NCBI RefSeq assembly: GCF_964340395.1
Contig: NC_135549.1
Coordinates: forward strand, 30,414,832 to 30,478,831
DNA: 64,000 bases
Direction of reading: 5' to 3'
Source: Glandiceps talaboti
Taxonomy: Eukaryota; Hemichordata; Enteropneusta; Spengelidae
A program made the translations under genes and the position numbers. Position 1 is the first letter of the stretch. Every line of letters begins with the position of its first letter. This document shows, one piece after another, positions 11,976-23,125 of this stretch. Below the pieces are notes generated by a model, which searched no databases, was not told where the DNA came from, and saw only the letters and a list, made by a program, of their open reading frames with translations.

Positions 11976-12112
11976 ATGGTGAGAGTCAAAAACAGGTTGA
12001 TGAAGAAAAAACCACTGAAGTGAAGGAAAACGGGGAGGAGCCACCATTTCGCAAAAAGAAGAAAGCCTCAAGGGATACACCACAAACTTTTCTTTGTCGA
12101 CGCCTTCCGTGA
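11976..12112 (+). other. possible terminal exon of a Harbinger-linked protein
   Basis: After an acceptor-like TATTCCAG, an open frame gives GESQKQVDEEKTTEVKENGE, then PPFRKKKKAS and a stop at 12110-12112. It is highly charged with a basic cluster. It converges with, and slightly overlaps, the minus-strand Harbinger transposase relic. This is the position where the Myb-like partner is expected, mirroring the layout at 7.1-10.4 kb. No Myb domain is visible upstream, so the call rests on position and composition only. Confidence 0.25.
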
Positions 12113-12760
12113 TGAGAATGAAATTATGCAGCACACACGCTGCCAGGACGACGAAAGGCATTGCATCGATCGAGTCGGTGCATCTCTAAATACTTAAGCC
12201 AACAAAATTTGACCTTTAGTAGACCAAGGGCCCGCCCAATGGCAGCCCAAGTTGACGAGTGAATTTTGTTGTAGTTCCGCTGTACGACTGATAACTGCCC
12301 ATTATTGCGGTATGGAACCAATAGATATGTGGTGTTACCATATGCAGAGTCTCCAATAAGATGACACTCTTCATTTAGGGCATGATCTTCAATGATACGC
12401 TTTAACGGGCAATTGCGGAACACTCCCAGAGCTGACGAGGGCGTCATGAACGGATCCCGGCCACCCTGTATATATATCAGTGAATCTCAAGTCACTGTCG
12501 CACGTTGCTTGCAAATGTACAGACGGTATCCCTTTAAAGATTTCCTATTAATGTAGGACTCTCTGTGGTTACTAGGACCCGGAATCTGTATGTGAGTACC
12601 ATCGGCTCCCACTGTCTGGTATTTGTTAGGAGTTGGCCATGCAATGATGTCTGTCTGGATACTTAGGTTTAGAGTGTAAATCACGTATAGCTTTCCATAT
12701 TTGTCACAAACAAAATCTCTATTTCTTTTTTAGTTGATACCTAGCTGTGTTGCAGATGGT
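11985..12760 (-). pseudogene. second PIF/Harbinger transposase, frameshifted
   Basis: Motifs appear in order on the minus strand across several frames. First comes IIAWPTPNKYQTV running straight into GADGTHIQIPGP (first catalytic Asp, about 12625-12590), then RESYINRKSLKGY. IYTGWPGSVHDA follows in another frame (about 12470-12430), then LGVFRNCPLKRII, HLIGDSAYGNTTYLLVPY (second Asp), WAAIGRALGLLKVKF at the expected position of the third acid (where Ile-Gly replaces the usual Glu-rich block), and FVVLAACVLHNFIL. WPT to GADGTHI is shorter than usual, indicating an internal deletion. At least three frameshifts make it inactive. It differs clearly from the copy at 7.1-9.7 kb. Its N-terminus abuts the RAG1-like zinc-finger block at 12770-13600 on the same strand. 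Confidence 0.85.
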
Positions 12761-12769
12761 AATGCGTAA

Positions 12770-13600
12770 ATGTGTTCCACAGTTACATGTTCATGTTGTA
12801 TACAGCAGTTCTTTACATGGTGTTGTAAAGCACCCACGCGGTGACACTACACTTCACATCCTTTCCATGTGTAGTCACATGAAATTCCTAGGTCGATGAC
12901 ACAGAGGGTTAATGAAATGTGTCGGTGTTGAGAGAACACTGGTTTCTATAAATTTAATGGGTTTTTTTCCAACAGATGGGGCAGGATGGAGAATTCTGTA
13001 CTCACTGTCAAACAAGGGGCACAGAAAATTGGGGGTTCCTTCACACATGTACTGGCTCATCAAGGACCTCCTTACACATCAGAATCAAAATTCAAGAGTG
13101 AGTCGCTCAACAGAGAGTGGGGCTGTAGTCTTCATAGACTTTACAGCCTTCGCTTTTATTTCTTTCACAAGATATTTCAGTAAATTTGTGTCTGTTATCT
13201 CATTTATGACCATCAATTTCTGCCTTTCACAACTTTAGCATGTCTGTTCGTTGTTTATAGTGTTTACTACTAGTAGTACTGGGTTCCCTACCTCTCTTCC
13301 TAAATTTCATGCATACGTTGCATTCACCAGTTCTTGGATGTTTGCACCAATCTGCAACCTCTAATTTGGAACAGAAAGGTTTTTCTGGGTCGACTGCTAA
13401 TTTAAACCATCCTATATTGTCTTTTTGCATTTATGACAAAACTCTGTTGGATATACATCACTCTCAGTAAAAGCGATGACGCCAAAATATAGTTCTAATT
13501 CTTTGGAAAAGTCGGCGCACTCATAAACCCAGTCTGGTAAGCATCCAATTGAGACAAATCCGACAACTACTTTTTAGAACATGTTTATTAAAATCAAAAT
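12770..13600 (-). pseudogene. RAG1 N-terminal-region-like zinc-binding protein, decayed
   Basis: Read on the minus strand, three frames together give the RAG1 N-terminal order. SCRICL (about 13568) is followed by YECADFSKELELYF, then SDVYPTEFCHKC (about 13460-13425). After a one-base shift come WCKHPRTGECNVCMKFRKRG (about 13340-13290) and a Lys-rich linker. In vertebrate RAG1 the zinc dimerisation region has the same series: CRIC, HPTRFCHNC, then H..NC.VC and a basic stretch. Downstream are a PLSVERLTLEF segment, RING-like scraps (FLCPLF, SCPICW at about 12980) and ISCDYTWKGCEV with a later LQHHVKNC (about 12890-12812), which resembles the C..GC...L..H...C finger after the RAG1 RING. In-frame stops and shifts show decay. 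No RAG1 core (catalytic) domain is visible. Homology is inferred by eye; a RAG1-N-like mobile protein is equally possible. Confidence 0.6.
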
Positions 13601-14540
13601 TATAAGGCATACTGTACCTACACAAATTCGAACTGCAGATGTGAAATACAAGTGACGTTGGTGTCCCTGGCAAATGCCGGCTACGCGAGATGTCGGAAAA
13701 CTCGAATGAGGCGCCCTTCCCAACATCATTCATAAACAAGCAATGGTTGCTATGGCTTCAATGGAATGGTCGCAGCTGGGAAATCCTTTCCGCAGCTTGG
13801 TTTAAACACAAATGTACACCATGGAAATGTGATAAATGTATATCATGTAAAAATGTTTTAATTCAATTGTTACATGTTGGTTTAGAATATTTATCTCTTG
13901 TTGTTTCAGATGACTAATATATGCATGATGAAGGCATTCAAATATTATATTTCTAGTCATGTTGTAACTCGTCTCTTTTATCATGATTTATTTAAAGCTC
14001 AATTTTCGGTTAGGCAAAACGGAATGCTGGACATGTACACTTTGTAATTTGATTTACGGTTGTAATAAAGAACAATGATATACGATTGAACACAAGGTCG
14101 GTACCATATATAGATATAGGGTCAAAGTATCGACAACAGCTCCCAGTCTACTATATCAATCAAGCTTGGGTTACTTTTTCAAGCATTCACCAAATGTTCA
14201 AAGATACGTGATGAAGTAGCATGTTCATTTTTAAGCCGACCACCGAACATATTGCCTGGCTATTCAGTCAACTGTGTCGGCTATTTTCAGCCAATAAGCG
14301 GGTTCAAGTTTTTTGATTATATGAAATTTTAAAAAAGAAACCAACAGCCCTGTCGAATTTTTTCGGCTGGAATAAATTACATATAGATGCCGATCATCAA
14401 TAAATACTCCGAAGGTAGTTGGTATTTCGTTATGTTGCGTAGTTTAGGGACATTTTGTCACATCTTAGCCCTTACATCAGCTGCAAGCAGGACATTGTAG
14501 GTTGACGTCAAGTTTGCAAAAAGGTGACAAATTGTTTCTT
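13601..14540. other. no gene recognised
   Basis: Upstream flank of the RAG1-like relic. The segment KHVLKSS just before SCRIC may still be part of it. The remainder has no coding motif. Confidence 0.35.
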
Positions 14541-15060
14541 TTTAGCCACCCCGTAGGGTGCTATTAAAATGGGTTCCGTCCGTCCGTGCGTACGTGTGTA
14601 ATATGTCATTTGTCAGACATGCAATGTCCAATTTCTTTCAAACCTGATACAAAGGTGACATATCTTGTGGGACATACGTATGTCAATTTTGTTGTTTTAT
14701 GTATGCAAATTTGACCGAATGGTGGCCACATTTGTAGTTAATAATCGATATTTAAAGCATAATTCTAAACTGCAATACACAGAGGCGCTATTTGAGTATC
14801 TACCGCCATATTATCAGAAGTGGGTATCATTTGAGACCTTTTACCTTGATCTTCAGGGCCAATTAACAAAATCAAGCCAATTCCTGCCTATCACAGACAC
14901 ATTGTAGTGTGTATACATTGCCACTTTCTTTTAAATCATCTTTACCATGTTTACAAGTAATATTGAAGAAAGGAACTATACACAAGCATTATTTGTGGTG
15001 CTCATATCACTTTTATATTGAATGGCAGCCTTATTTGTAGTAAGCAATCACTACATAATA
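14541..15060 (+). repeat. interspersed repeat family A, copy 1
   Basis: The copy begins GCCACCCCGTAGGGTGCTAT and a CCGTCCGTCCGTGCG stretch. It then shares with 19085-19640 the segments CCAATTTCTTTnAAAC, GTGACATATCT..GGGACATA, TGACnGAATGGnG and TTGAGACCTT, and the later CACnTTGTAGT. There is no long open frame. Its class is unknown to me. Confidence 0.75.
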
Positions 15061-16544
15061 CATAACTGAACAACTTCAATCATAGACGCTATTAACTGAT
15101 ATTTATTTTTAAAAAACAATACTCAGTCTGTAAATTGTAATTCGTTTACATGAATTTGGATGAAAAATGGAACATTGTATGTAAATACTACATGGGCTTG
15201 GAATTTGTTAACGACTGCAGGTTTGAACTGATGTAAATTAATTTTTGTTGGCCACTCGAATAAATTTAATATATATTTCAAATTAAATCTCGAATATTAA
15301 AATCTTTTGTATTTCTTTTTTCCTATAAAGTGCATGCACTGTACAGTATTCACAATAATGTCAAGTTTAAAAGTGTGGCTTTAGTTGAAAATTCGAAACC
15401 AAAAATAAAAATATTATGACAGAATCATAAACCTCTTCCAGACAACGCCTATACAACCGTCTTTTAGCAAAAAACCGACAACAAAGAATGGTTTTTGGAT
15501 TATATCCACTTCTGGCATTAAAATTCCATGATATTTATTTGGTGTAGTATTATGGACTTCAAATTATTTAAACCCATTTACTGATTCAGAGTTGATCCTC
15601 ATGATATCTCGAGATGGGTGTCTAGTGTGACTTTGGGGTAGCCTTGGTGGTATATTTTCCTTATCTACCTGTATCTGAAAGACGCGTTAGAGTCAAAAAC
15701 CAGTATTACATAAAAATGACCAAACATGTCCATCAGCTTGGTAGATTTCGGTGGAATTCCAAGATTATGCAACATATATAGCTCAATTAATGCATAGCAA
15801 TGAGCTTTTGTACTATGTCTTGTCGCCGGTCCTCATCACAATGAATAATTAAAATAGTTACAGATGATGACTAGGTAGCGGTGTGATTGGCCTATTATAG
15901 GTCAATGTTACTCCACTTTAAGCATTTGTTATCACAGTTCTTGAACGATTTTTTTTAATTTTATATATATTATCCTCTAAATTGACAATTTAATAATTGT
16001 GACATAAAACATCGTGCTGCCTCGTTGAAACTATATAGTCACTCTGGTTTGGTAGCATTATGAAACTTATCAAGGTTGGAAATGCTGGCACCAAACTTTG
16101 ACAAAATAATGTACATATAACAGCTATTGTATAACAAAGTCATACCAAGACAAATTGGCAGAATAATCAAATTGACAAAGATAAATTTTTCCAAAATGTT
16201 ATAATGCAAACAATAAAAAGCTACAGCTGTGTCATAATGATGAGATCAAATGGTATATAACTATTGAATTTATTGTGGCAACGAGAGACACCCTAAAATA
16301 CATCAACAATGGCCAAAGGGTAAAGTGGACAGATGCTACCAATACATGCACATTTAAATAATCTAAAATCAACCCACTAATCCTTGTATATAGGTAGATT
16401 ATGTGATATGTTGCTCACATTATTTGACCCTTGTGACATGCGTGGCCTTACCAATAACTTATTTTGACTGATGGCAGTACACAGAGAAATTTATAGTTGT
16501 CTGTACCGTAAGAAGGGCGAGTAACTTCTCAATCTGAATGTACA
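15061..16544. other. no gene recognised
   Basis: AT-rich intergenic sequence without exon-like or RNA-gene-like signal. Confidence 0.45.
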
Positions 16545-16895
16545 AAAGCCCATACCTGGGCTAGTATAAATATTCGGTAAGATATAGCTTAATTACAGAA
16601 AAATAATTATTTATGCACATAACTCATTAAAAACTACAAGATATATTATCAAACTTAATGACACATACACTTTGCTATCACATTATATTGGATGTAGCCT
16701 AGTTACCGAAAACTATTAATTATACAAATTAAATATTAACATTCATTGGATGTTTACAAAAACATAGCCAGTTCTAGCCATTACCCTTATTATAAGAAAA
16801 AGTGCACCAAATTTCGTTTGAATGCGCCAGCTGTTTTGAGAAAAACGTTCACAGACAGACATAGACTTTTTATAGCTTTCCTTTATGGAAAGTAA
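16545..16895 (-). repeat. interspersed repeat family B, minus-oriented copy
   Basis: In reverse complement it reads CTGTCTGTGAAC, then CATTCAAACGAAATTTGG, ATCCAATGAATGTTAAT and AGTTTTCGGTAACTAGGCTA. These match the two tandem copies at 55823-56560. It is flanked by a CAGACAGACATAG boundary at about 16855. Confidence 0.7.
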
Positions 16896-17960
16896 CAAAA
16901 ACGAACATTCGTCATAATGTATGGTGTATTTCACCTGCGCATGCTCCGAACAACAATGTTAATTGGTCAAAGTTGTCTTACCATGACGACTTTAGAATGC
17001 CTGTTTGAATTAAACGGTTAAAGGGAGTATTCATAAATGAGCATACACAATTCATGTAAACTGTGGTGATAAGACTCTTTCTGAAAAATTGGTAAGTAGA
17101 ATCTATTCTGCAGTGAATTTAAGTTTTTGTCAGTTTGAAATTATCATTCAATGTTTTAACTAAAGATACAATGGTTGACTTTTGTTATATTTAGTTTCAC
17201 GGTATTGCACCAGGCAATGCACTCAACAGAAACCATTTCAGAGTCCCAAAACGCTACGTCACGCAGTCAACATTCACAGTTGACGGTAACTGAACTGTCG
17301 TGTTATGCAGTTATTCGTGTCAAAATATTGGATTTGATAACGTACAGCTTTATCGATATTACTTAAAGAAGTCGTGTATTGATACACACTTGTACGTAAA
17401 ACGCATGTAAGGTATGGCTTACTAGATGGTTTGAAAGCTATGTCTGCCTTAAGCCTTGTTGTTGACGTACTACATTCAATTATAAAATACAAAAACGTTC
17501 TGAAATACATAATTTTCAATCGTCACTTGTTATTCATTATAAATTGCACAAAGAATTAACATAGGTTCAAAGCAAAAACTGATATTATATAGCTGATCCG
17601 TTGTAGTATCAGGCTAGTAATTATAAGTAGTAGCATTACATCTATCATCGAGACAGTTTGACTAATTGTGTAAGATAGCAAATAACACCTACAAATTGTG
17701 ATCTTAGTAATACCTATGACGTACATATATACTTAATCAGACAATGTGATAATGTTCTTGTACAAGAAAGTAATTGAATTCGACAGTTATATATCTGCAG
17801 ATAAGGACAGCCACATCTGGTTAGAGGCCTGTTTTTGTTTGAACATTAATAGGCAAGGGCCATTCCAGTGTGGTTACCGCAATATCCGAGCAAAGTTTAA
17901 TAAAAATTACAATTGATAGACAAAATGTGTGACAATCGATAAAATCACTCTACAATAATT
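16896..17960. other. upstream region of the secreted-protein gene
   Basis: No coding exon was found. The gene at 17971 begins just after an acceptor-like ATTATTGCAG, so a 5' untranslated exon probably lies in this stretch, but it cannot be placed by eye. Confidence 0.4.
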
Positions 17961-17970
17961 ATTGCAGGTC

Positions 17971-20487
17971 ATGTATTGGGTGACAGTTTGTACTATCCTG
18001 ATCTTCCATCTCGGCAATATTGAAAGCCGACATGTGGGAAAGTCTGTGAATCGTGTAGCAGGTACAACTGTAGACGCAAGTTGTGAACGCTGTATGACTG
18101 AGATCGATGAGGACGGGAGGGAATATTACAGTGGTTGTGTGCTGGAGGCCGGTAACTGTCTGGACGGCATAGTTGAGGCTGCCAACAACGTAAAAACTGG
18201 CAAGGTTAAAGTCGTTAGTGAGTACAAGAAAGTGTCTGCTGTGGGTAACGAGAATGAGTACAACGGTGTTGCATTACAAGGCAATTTATTAGGAAAAGGT
18301 CTGGATATGGTAAGTTGACGGTTTATTGTATATTAGTAAGTGATGACTGTTAGTGTTTGTCTCACATTATCTCACCATAATTATGGTAGTTAGCAAACCG
18401 TGTTGTTGATGTTAGTGTGATTTCATCGTATCATGACATTTTTAAACAATTCATGGTGTTTGAAAAACAAAATCCTATATTTATTTACTTGGAAATCGGA
18501 CGTATTTAGCACTGTGGATAAAGATTACATTTTACAACAACCTGAAGACTACCCCTATCATAATTGCATATGGTTGGACTACATTTATCGATGAGCTTGT
18601 AGCAAAAACAATATCACTCCAACTACATTGATATGGTACAGGTATCTTTTCTGGTTTGAAGAATAGAGCAAGTCAAAATTCTTCATTAAAATACAATATT
18701 TCTCCCACTGAAATTATTGAATTCCTAGAATATCTCCATAACATATCCATAAGGCTCTAAAAGACATACTAGCTTACAATCTAACTACGCATAATGTCCA
18801 GTATACATATTCTTAGTGCTGCTTTCCATAATATGATATTAGAACGCTTAGAACCCCAGTTGGGACTTTTTTCTCTGAATAAAGGACTAATATTATCTTA
18901 CAGGGAGAAGGACAAGGCGATGCTTTGCTGGCGTTCTGTAGTGAGTGCTTTATGACTTTGTACGACAACGGTGTAACAGTTTGGTCGTGCGAGGTAATTG
19001 TCCAAGTTTCTTTGTAACACGGTGATAAGTGTGTACTCGCAGATATAGAACAGTGGACCTGGTGTTTACCGTGAACGGGTTTCGAAATCACATGAATGAA
19101 CGTCCGTAATGGCTCATTTGTTATAGACATGCGATACCCAATTTCTTTGAAACATGGCACAAAAGTGACATATCTCACGGGACATATGTACGGCTCATTG
19201 CTTTGCAATACAAACTTGACTGAATGGCGACCATATATGTAGTTAAAATTCAATATTTACCGCATAAATCAAAATCTGTACTACATCCATAGAGACTCCA
19301 TTCAAGTGTCTACCCATATTATCAGGTGCAAGATTTCTTTTGAGACCTTGGCCCTTGAGCTTGACCTCATGGTCAATTATATCAAAACCAAGCCAATGTC
19401 TGTTTATCACAAACCCGTTGTAGTATTTATTTACTGGCCACTTCTTTGAAATCATGTTTACAGGTAATACACAAGAAACAAAGTACATGTATACACAACA
19501 AGTACGTTTTTGCTCAAATTACTTTTACTTTTAAAGGCAGCCATATATATAGTAAAAACTCAATATATTAAAAACTCAAAATAATGTAATGCATTGAGGT
19601 TCCACTCAAGTGCCTAACCCCATATAATCACCTGAAAGCATTCTTGTAAGACAGTTAAGTTCAATATTGACCGTAATCTTCCGGGTAAACAAATTTACAT
19701 GTAAAGTATTTAAACAATTTAAACTATCCAAATTAAACGATTTCTTTCCTATTCCTGACACTTTATAGCACTTATGTTTGACCAACGTCTTTTAGTTCAT
19801 ATCACATGGTATAGACTAGTGAAATCAATGAACAAACACAGGTCAATATTCTTTTTCTACTTTCCCCAGGGCACTATTACTGTAACAGTAACTTAAGAGT
19901 GCTACCAGTGATTATCTTTAACTATCACGAAGAGAACGTACCCGAGAACGCGATGTGCTATATAATTAACACTTACTGCCTGGCACTATTACTAGTAGAC
20001 GTCCAACTATCGCTTGTACTGTTATGTAGCAAGTGGAAATAGTCGCTGTACACCAACGCTTAGTGTAATAGTTGCCTTATAAACATACAAGTGCGTTATA
20101 TACTCGTGTATAGATGCTACATTAATGGTAATACCAAATAGGCACAATATGAACAACACAAAATAGACATAACTTGGTCAGGTCTTAATTGTAGTGGAGC
20201 ACTGGGGATGTTATAACCGGTTAATAAAAAAAGCAATAGAAAGAAAAAATATCCTAGGTGATTGATGTGTAGATGGTGTACTGGTACACACGTTGTTATA
20301 TGTAAGTGTTGATTTAAATCACGTCTATTTTCAGACACTGGACCGTGACGACTGTCCTGAGGAATTCAAAGGTTCCTTCGCTTGGGTACCATTTGCAACG
20401 GTAATAACTATCAGCAAGGACGACGTATGTTTGTATGAAGAAGACGGTGCTAGGAACAACTACTATTGTATGTTCTATCCCGTGTAG
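17971..20487 (+). CDS. secreted protein with a duplicated four-cysteine motif (three exons)
   Basis: Exons 17971-18309, 18904-18993 and 20335-20487 join in phase 0 at both junctions: donors GTAAGT and GTAATT, acceptors TCTTACAG and ATTTTCAG. They encode 193 residues. Residues 1 to about 19 form a signal peptide (MYWVTVCTILIFHLG). The mature part has ten cysteines in two copies of one motif: C38-x2-C41-x14-C56-x6-C63, and C125-x2-C128-x13-C142-x7-C150 followed by C175 and C188. Both copies start C-x2-C-(M/F), have an Asp/Asn-Gly turn and then Tyr/Trp before the third Cys. The second copy is split by intron 2. I do not recognise the family; it is probably an extracellular disulfide-bonded protein. 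The ATG lies three bases after an acceptor-like TTGCAG, so a 5' untranslated exon is likely. A possible AATAAA is at 20842-20847. Confidence 0.8.
19085..19640 (+). repeat. interspersed repeat family A, copy 2 (in intron 2 of the secreted-protein gene)
   Basis: This is a diverged copy of 14541-15060 in the same orientation, lacking the CCACCCCGTAGG start. Shared blocks include CCAATTTCTTTGAAACATGG, GTGACATATCTC, GACTGAATGGCGACCA and TTGAGACCTTG. Confidence 0.72.
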
Positions 20488-22159
20488 AGATCACGGAGTA
20501 GTGCAAACAACTATTTCTAATTTAATTAGATATTGGCTGTCATGCAAAATAGATGACTTGTTACTGTATGATAATACCGCATGACGTGATCGGTAGGTAT
20601 CGTAGTAGATAGATATATTAACTACGTACGAAGTGACAAACGTTTTTTTTTTTTAAATATTACGTCCAGATATTCAAAGCATATATTATCATTCATTTCG
20701 TTATGCCCGATCGAGGCACGTTATACTTGGCCTATGCGCAGTGCGTACAAACATTTGAAACCTTGTTTCGAAGGTATATTTAAGGTGTGTGTGGCTAAAA
20801 GATTTTCAAGATGGAAATTAAATTATTTAGATTTAGGTAGGAAATAAACAAAGAGCAAATTTATCTCAGTATGGTAATATAAACACAACACATACAATAC
20901 TATTTGTTTTAAAAATATTCTAAACTTCGTTATTGTAGTGTATTTCATGTAAGTTATTTCAGGTGATTTATACTACGCATGCCTGATTTGAATAGTGTGT
21001 TTCTAATGCTGTTTTTAAATTTCGCTGATAATTAATGTTCAGTTTCCTAATACAAAATATTCATGACATAATGCCCTATATATCCACTTTGTAATGTTTG
21101 ATATAACAGTAGTAATTCAGAACAGCAATTACACAGCACCCTACCAAACATACAGATGGTACTATACAAATAGATGAAGGACAGCATGTTGAATTCGGTT
21201 TTACTACCAAACCAGTGAGACTATAGCATTTCAATTAGGTGGCACGATTTTATTGTACATTGAATGTAACGTTTTTAGTACTATTTCCACAGACAAAATA
21301 AATGCACTGATAGCACCCACCACGCACATATGCAGAGTTACATTTAATCTCAACATTATGAACACAAATAGAAAGGTTTGTGTTTGAATCTTCCTTGTTT
21401 CATCTAACAATGATGTAGCATTGCATTCACATTGAGATAAAATGGGTTATTGTATATGCTTGCGCACTATCAGTGTTTGTATTTTGTTTTATGGAATACA
21501 TGTATTTAACAAAAAAGCTGTGCCAGACATTAAAAACACTGCTGTCTATTTTTAACTCTATAGCCACTCTGGTTTGGAATTAACTTTCAGTGCATTATAT
21601 TTAACCATTTGAAAGGTTATGTGTTCTTTTCAAGCATTTACCAAGAAGTCAAAGGGTACTAACGTGCAATCAGTCAGGGAAACAGTATTTTTCGAAAAAC
21701 CAAACATCTAAATATAAAGGCATTTCAAAAATCTATCAAAAAAGTTAATTTATTTATGTGTGGGGTTCCGACGAATTTCATTTGGTATATTGAACACAAG
21801 GCTTTCTATCAATAAAATCGTAACACTATGACAATGTTGTTGCCCGTTGTTCGTCTGTCAGGTGTGTGTTTCTATGTGGCTGAAATGTAGCTGGCTACGA
21901 GAGTGGGTATATATCATCATGTAGTTAATACACTACTACAACAACACCATGTTGAAATCCTTGGCTCAAATGTGGTGTAAAAGCAAAAGAATGCAATAAA
22001 GTCAAATTACAGAATTTTGATTCACAAAAAAGTGAATTTGGTAGCATAAACTATGAAAGTTACACACAGTTCAATACGGATTAGCTGTAAGCAGCAGATA
22101 TATATGTTTGGGCTTCATGTCAAACAACACAACCTGTAATGTATTTGTAGCCACGTTTG
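20488..22159. other. 3' flank and gene-free DNA
   Basis: Contains the possible polyadenylation signal of the secreted-protein gene at 20842 and a T-run at about 20644. No other gene or structured repeat was seen. Confidence 0.4.
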
Positions 22160-22164
22160 ATATA

Positions 22165-22743
22165 TATGTTATGAGATAAATCAAGAATTTCAACAATAAC
22201 AATTTGACTGACCGCTTTCTTGAGCATTTCAACGATGACTTGCTATGTTATATCTGTAACACTAGGTCTAAGAAATACCGTACTAATATATATTGCTCTT
22301 GTGAAGGGGTGGGTATATATTTTGTGCAGAATGTATCAGAGTGGGTAATTGCAGTTGATAATTGTCCACTTTGCCGCCCTCAAAACACCCGTTCGTCTAT
22401 ATTGTCTGTCCCAAATGTTGTGTTGAAGTTGTTGTCTTGTCTAAATGTTAAAAGTGAAAATTGTGTGTGAGAGGATGTGAGAGTGTAGTTAAATTGGACA
22501 ACCTGAGCAATCATCAAAGCACCTGTCCCTATAACAGCCCCGTTATTATTGACATGACTAATGTCGAACACTTGAATCAGAAAATACAGAGAACTCATGA
22601 ACTCTGCAGATTTTGATGTAGAAAAAGCTATCTCCACGCTGCTAAAAAATGAAGACCTAGATAAAACAGTGGGCTTTGAAGCGTTGACAACAGCCAGCCT
22701 GTATGAAAAAGAGGTTGTCGACGTCATCAACAGTTGGTTATAA
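22165..22743 (+). pseudogene. RING plus TRAF/RAG1-type zinc-finger relic
   Basis: An open frame from about 22173 gives LTDRFLEHFNDDLLCYICN (RING start), YCSCEG, VSEWV and CPLCR (RING end, about 22366-22380). VVLKLLSCLNVKSENC follows. A TG dinucleotide duplication at about 22462 then shifts the frame, after which it continues VRGCESVVKL and LSNHQSTCPY, a C..GC...L..H...CP finger. After another break, 22597-22743 gives MNSADFDVEKAISTLL and EKEVVDVINSWL with a stop. The RING lacks the usual central His and two Cys (GIYFVQNVSEW), as expected after mutation. The RING-then-finger order matches the block after the zinc dimerisation region in RAG1 and in other RING/TRAF-finger E3 proteins. Which of these it came from is not certain. 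Confidence 0.55.
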
Positions 22744-22744
22744 G

Positions 22745-23125
22745 TAGAGTACTGTAGAGCTAGGAACAAAGTGAAAAATACAGTAAAGACAGGCGCGTGA
22801 GTTACATGAAATGAAGGATGGACAACACATTGTCGGAAGCAGTGACACAGAGAAGGCACAGATGTTGGCTAGTTTTCTTTAGTAGCGTCTTCACTACAGA
22901 AGATGACAGCAAACCAACCATCGCTTGTGATCCGATCTGAAAATGAGTCAAGCAACAACCCTTTTACATCGGATGAAGTCATGAAACTATTAATTCATAT
23001 TTATGTGTGTCAATCGCAAGGCCCAGGTGGGATACATCCCAAAGTACTGCGTGAATTGGCTGAAGTAATTGATATCCCACTGTGTATTAAGATCGACAGA
23101 ACAGATTATACAAATTAAAAACTGG
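22745..23125 (+). pseudogene. CR1/Jockey-like LINE reverse-transcriptase fragment
   Basis: Frames joined by eye give YCRARNKVKNTVKTG, then MKDGQHIVGSSDTEKAQML (from 22811), FFSSVFTTEDDSK, FTSDEVMKLL and GPGGIHPKVLRELAEVI, ending near IPLCIKI. This is the N-terminal reverse-transcriptase region of CR1/Jockey LINEs (SP.GPDGIHP.VL.ELA). At least two frameshifts are present and everything downstream of the fingers region is lost. Confidence 0.75.

Noticed and set aside
11536-14505. The CTGCAAGCAGGAC segments near 11593 and 14482 as terminal repeats of one 3-kb element
   Set aside because: They lie in the same, not inverted, orientation and match over only about 13 bp.
22903-23118. Stand-alone 71-residue plus-strand gene
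   Set aside because: It is part of the decayed CR1-like reverse transcriptase.
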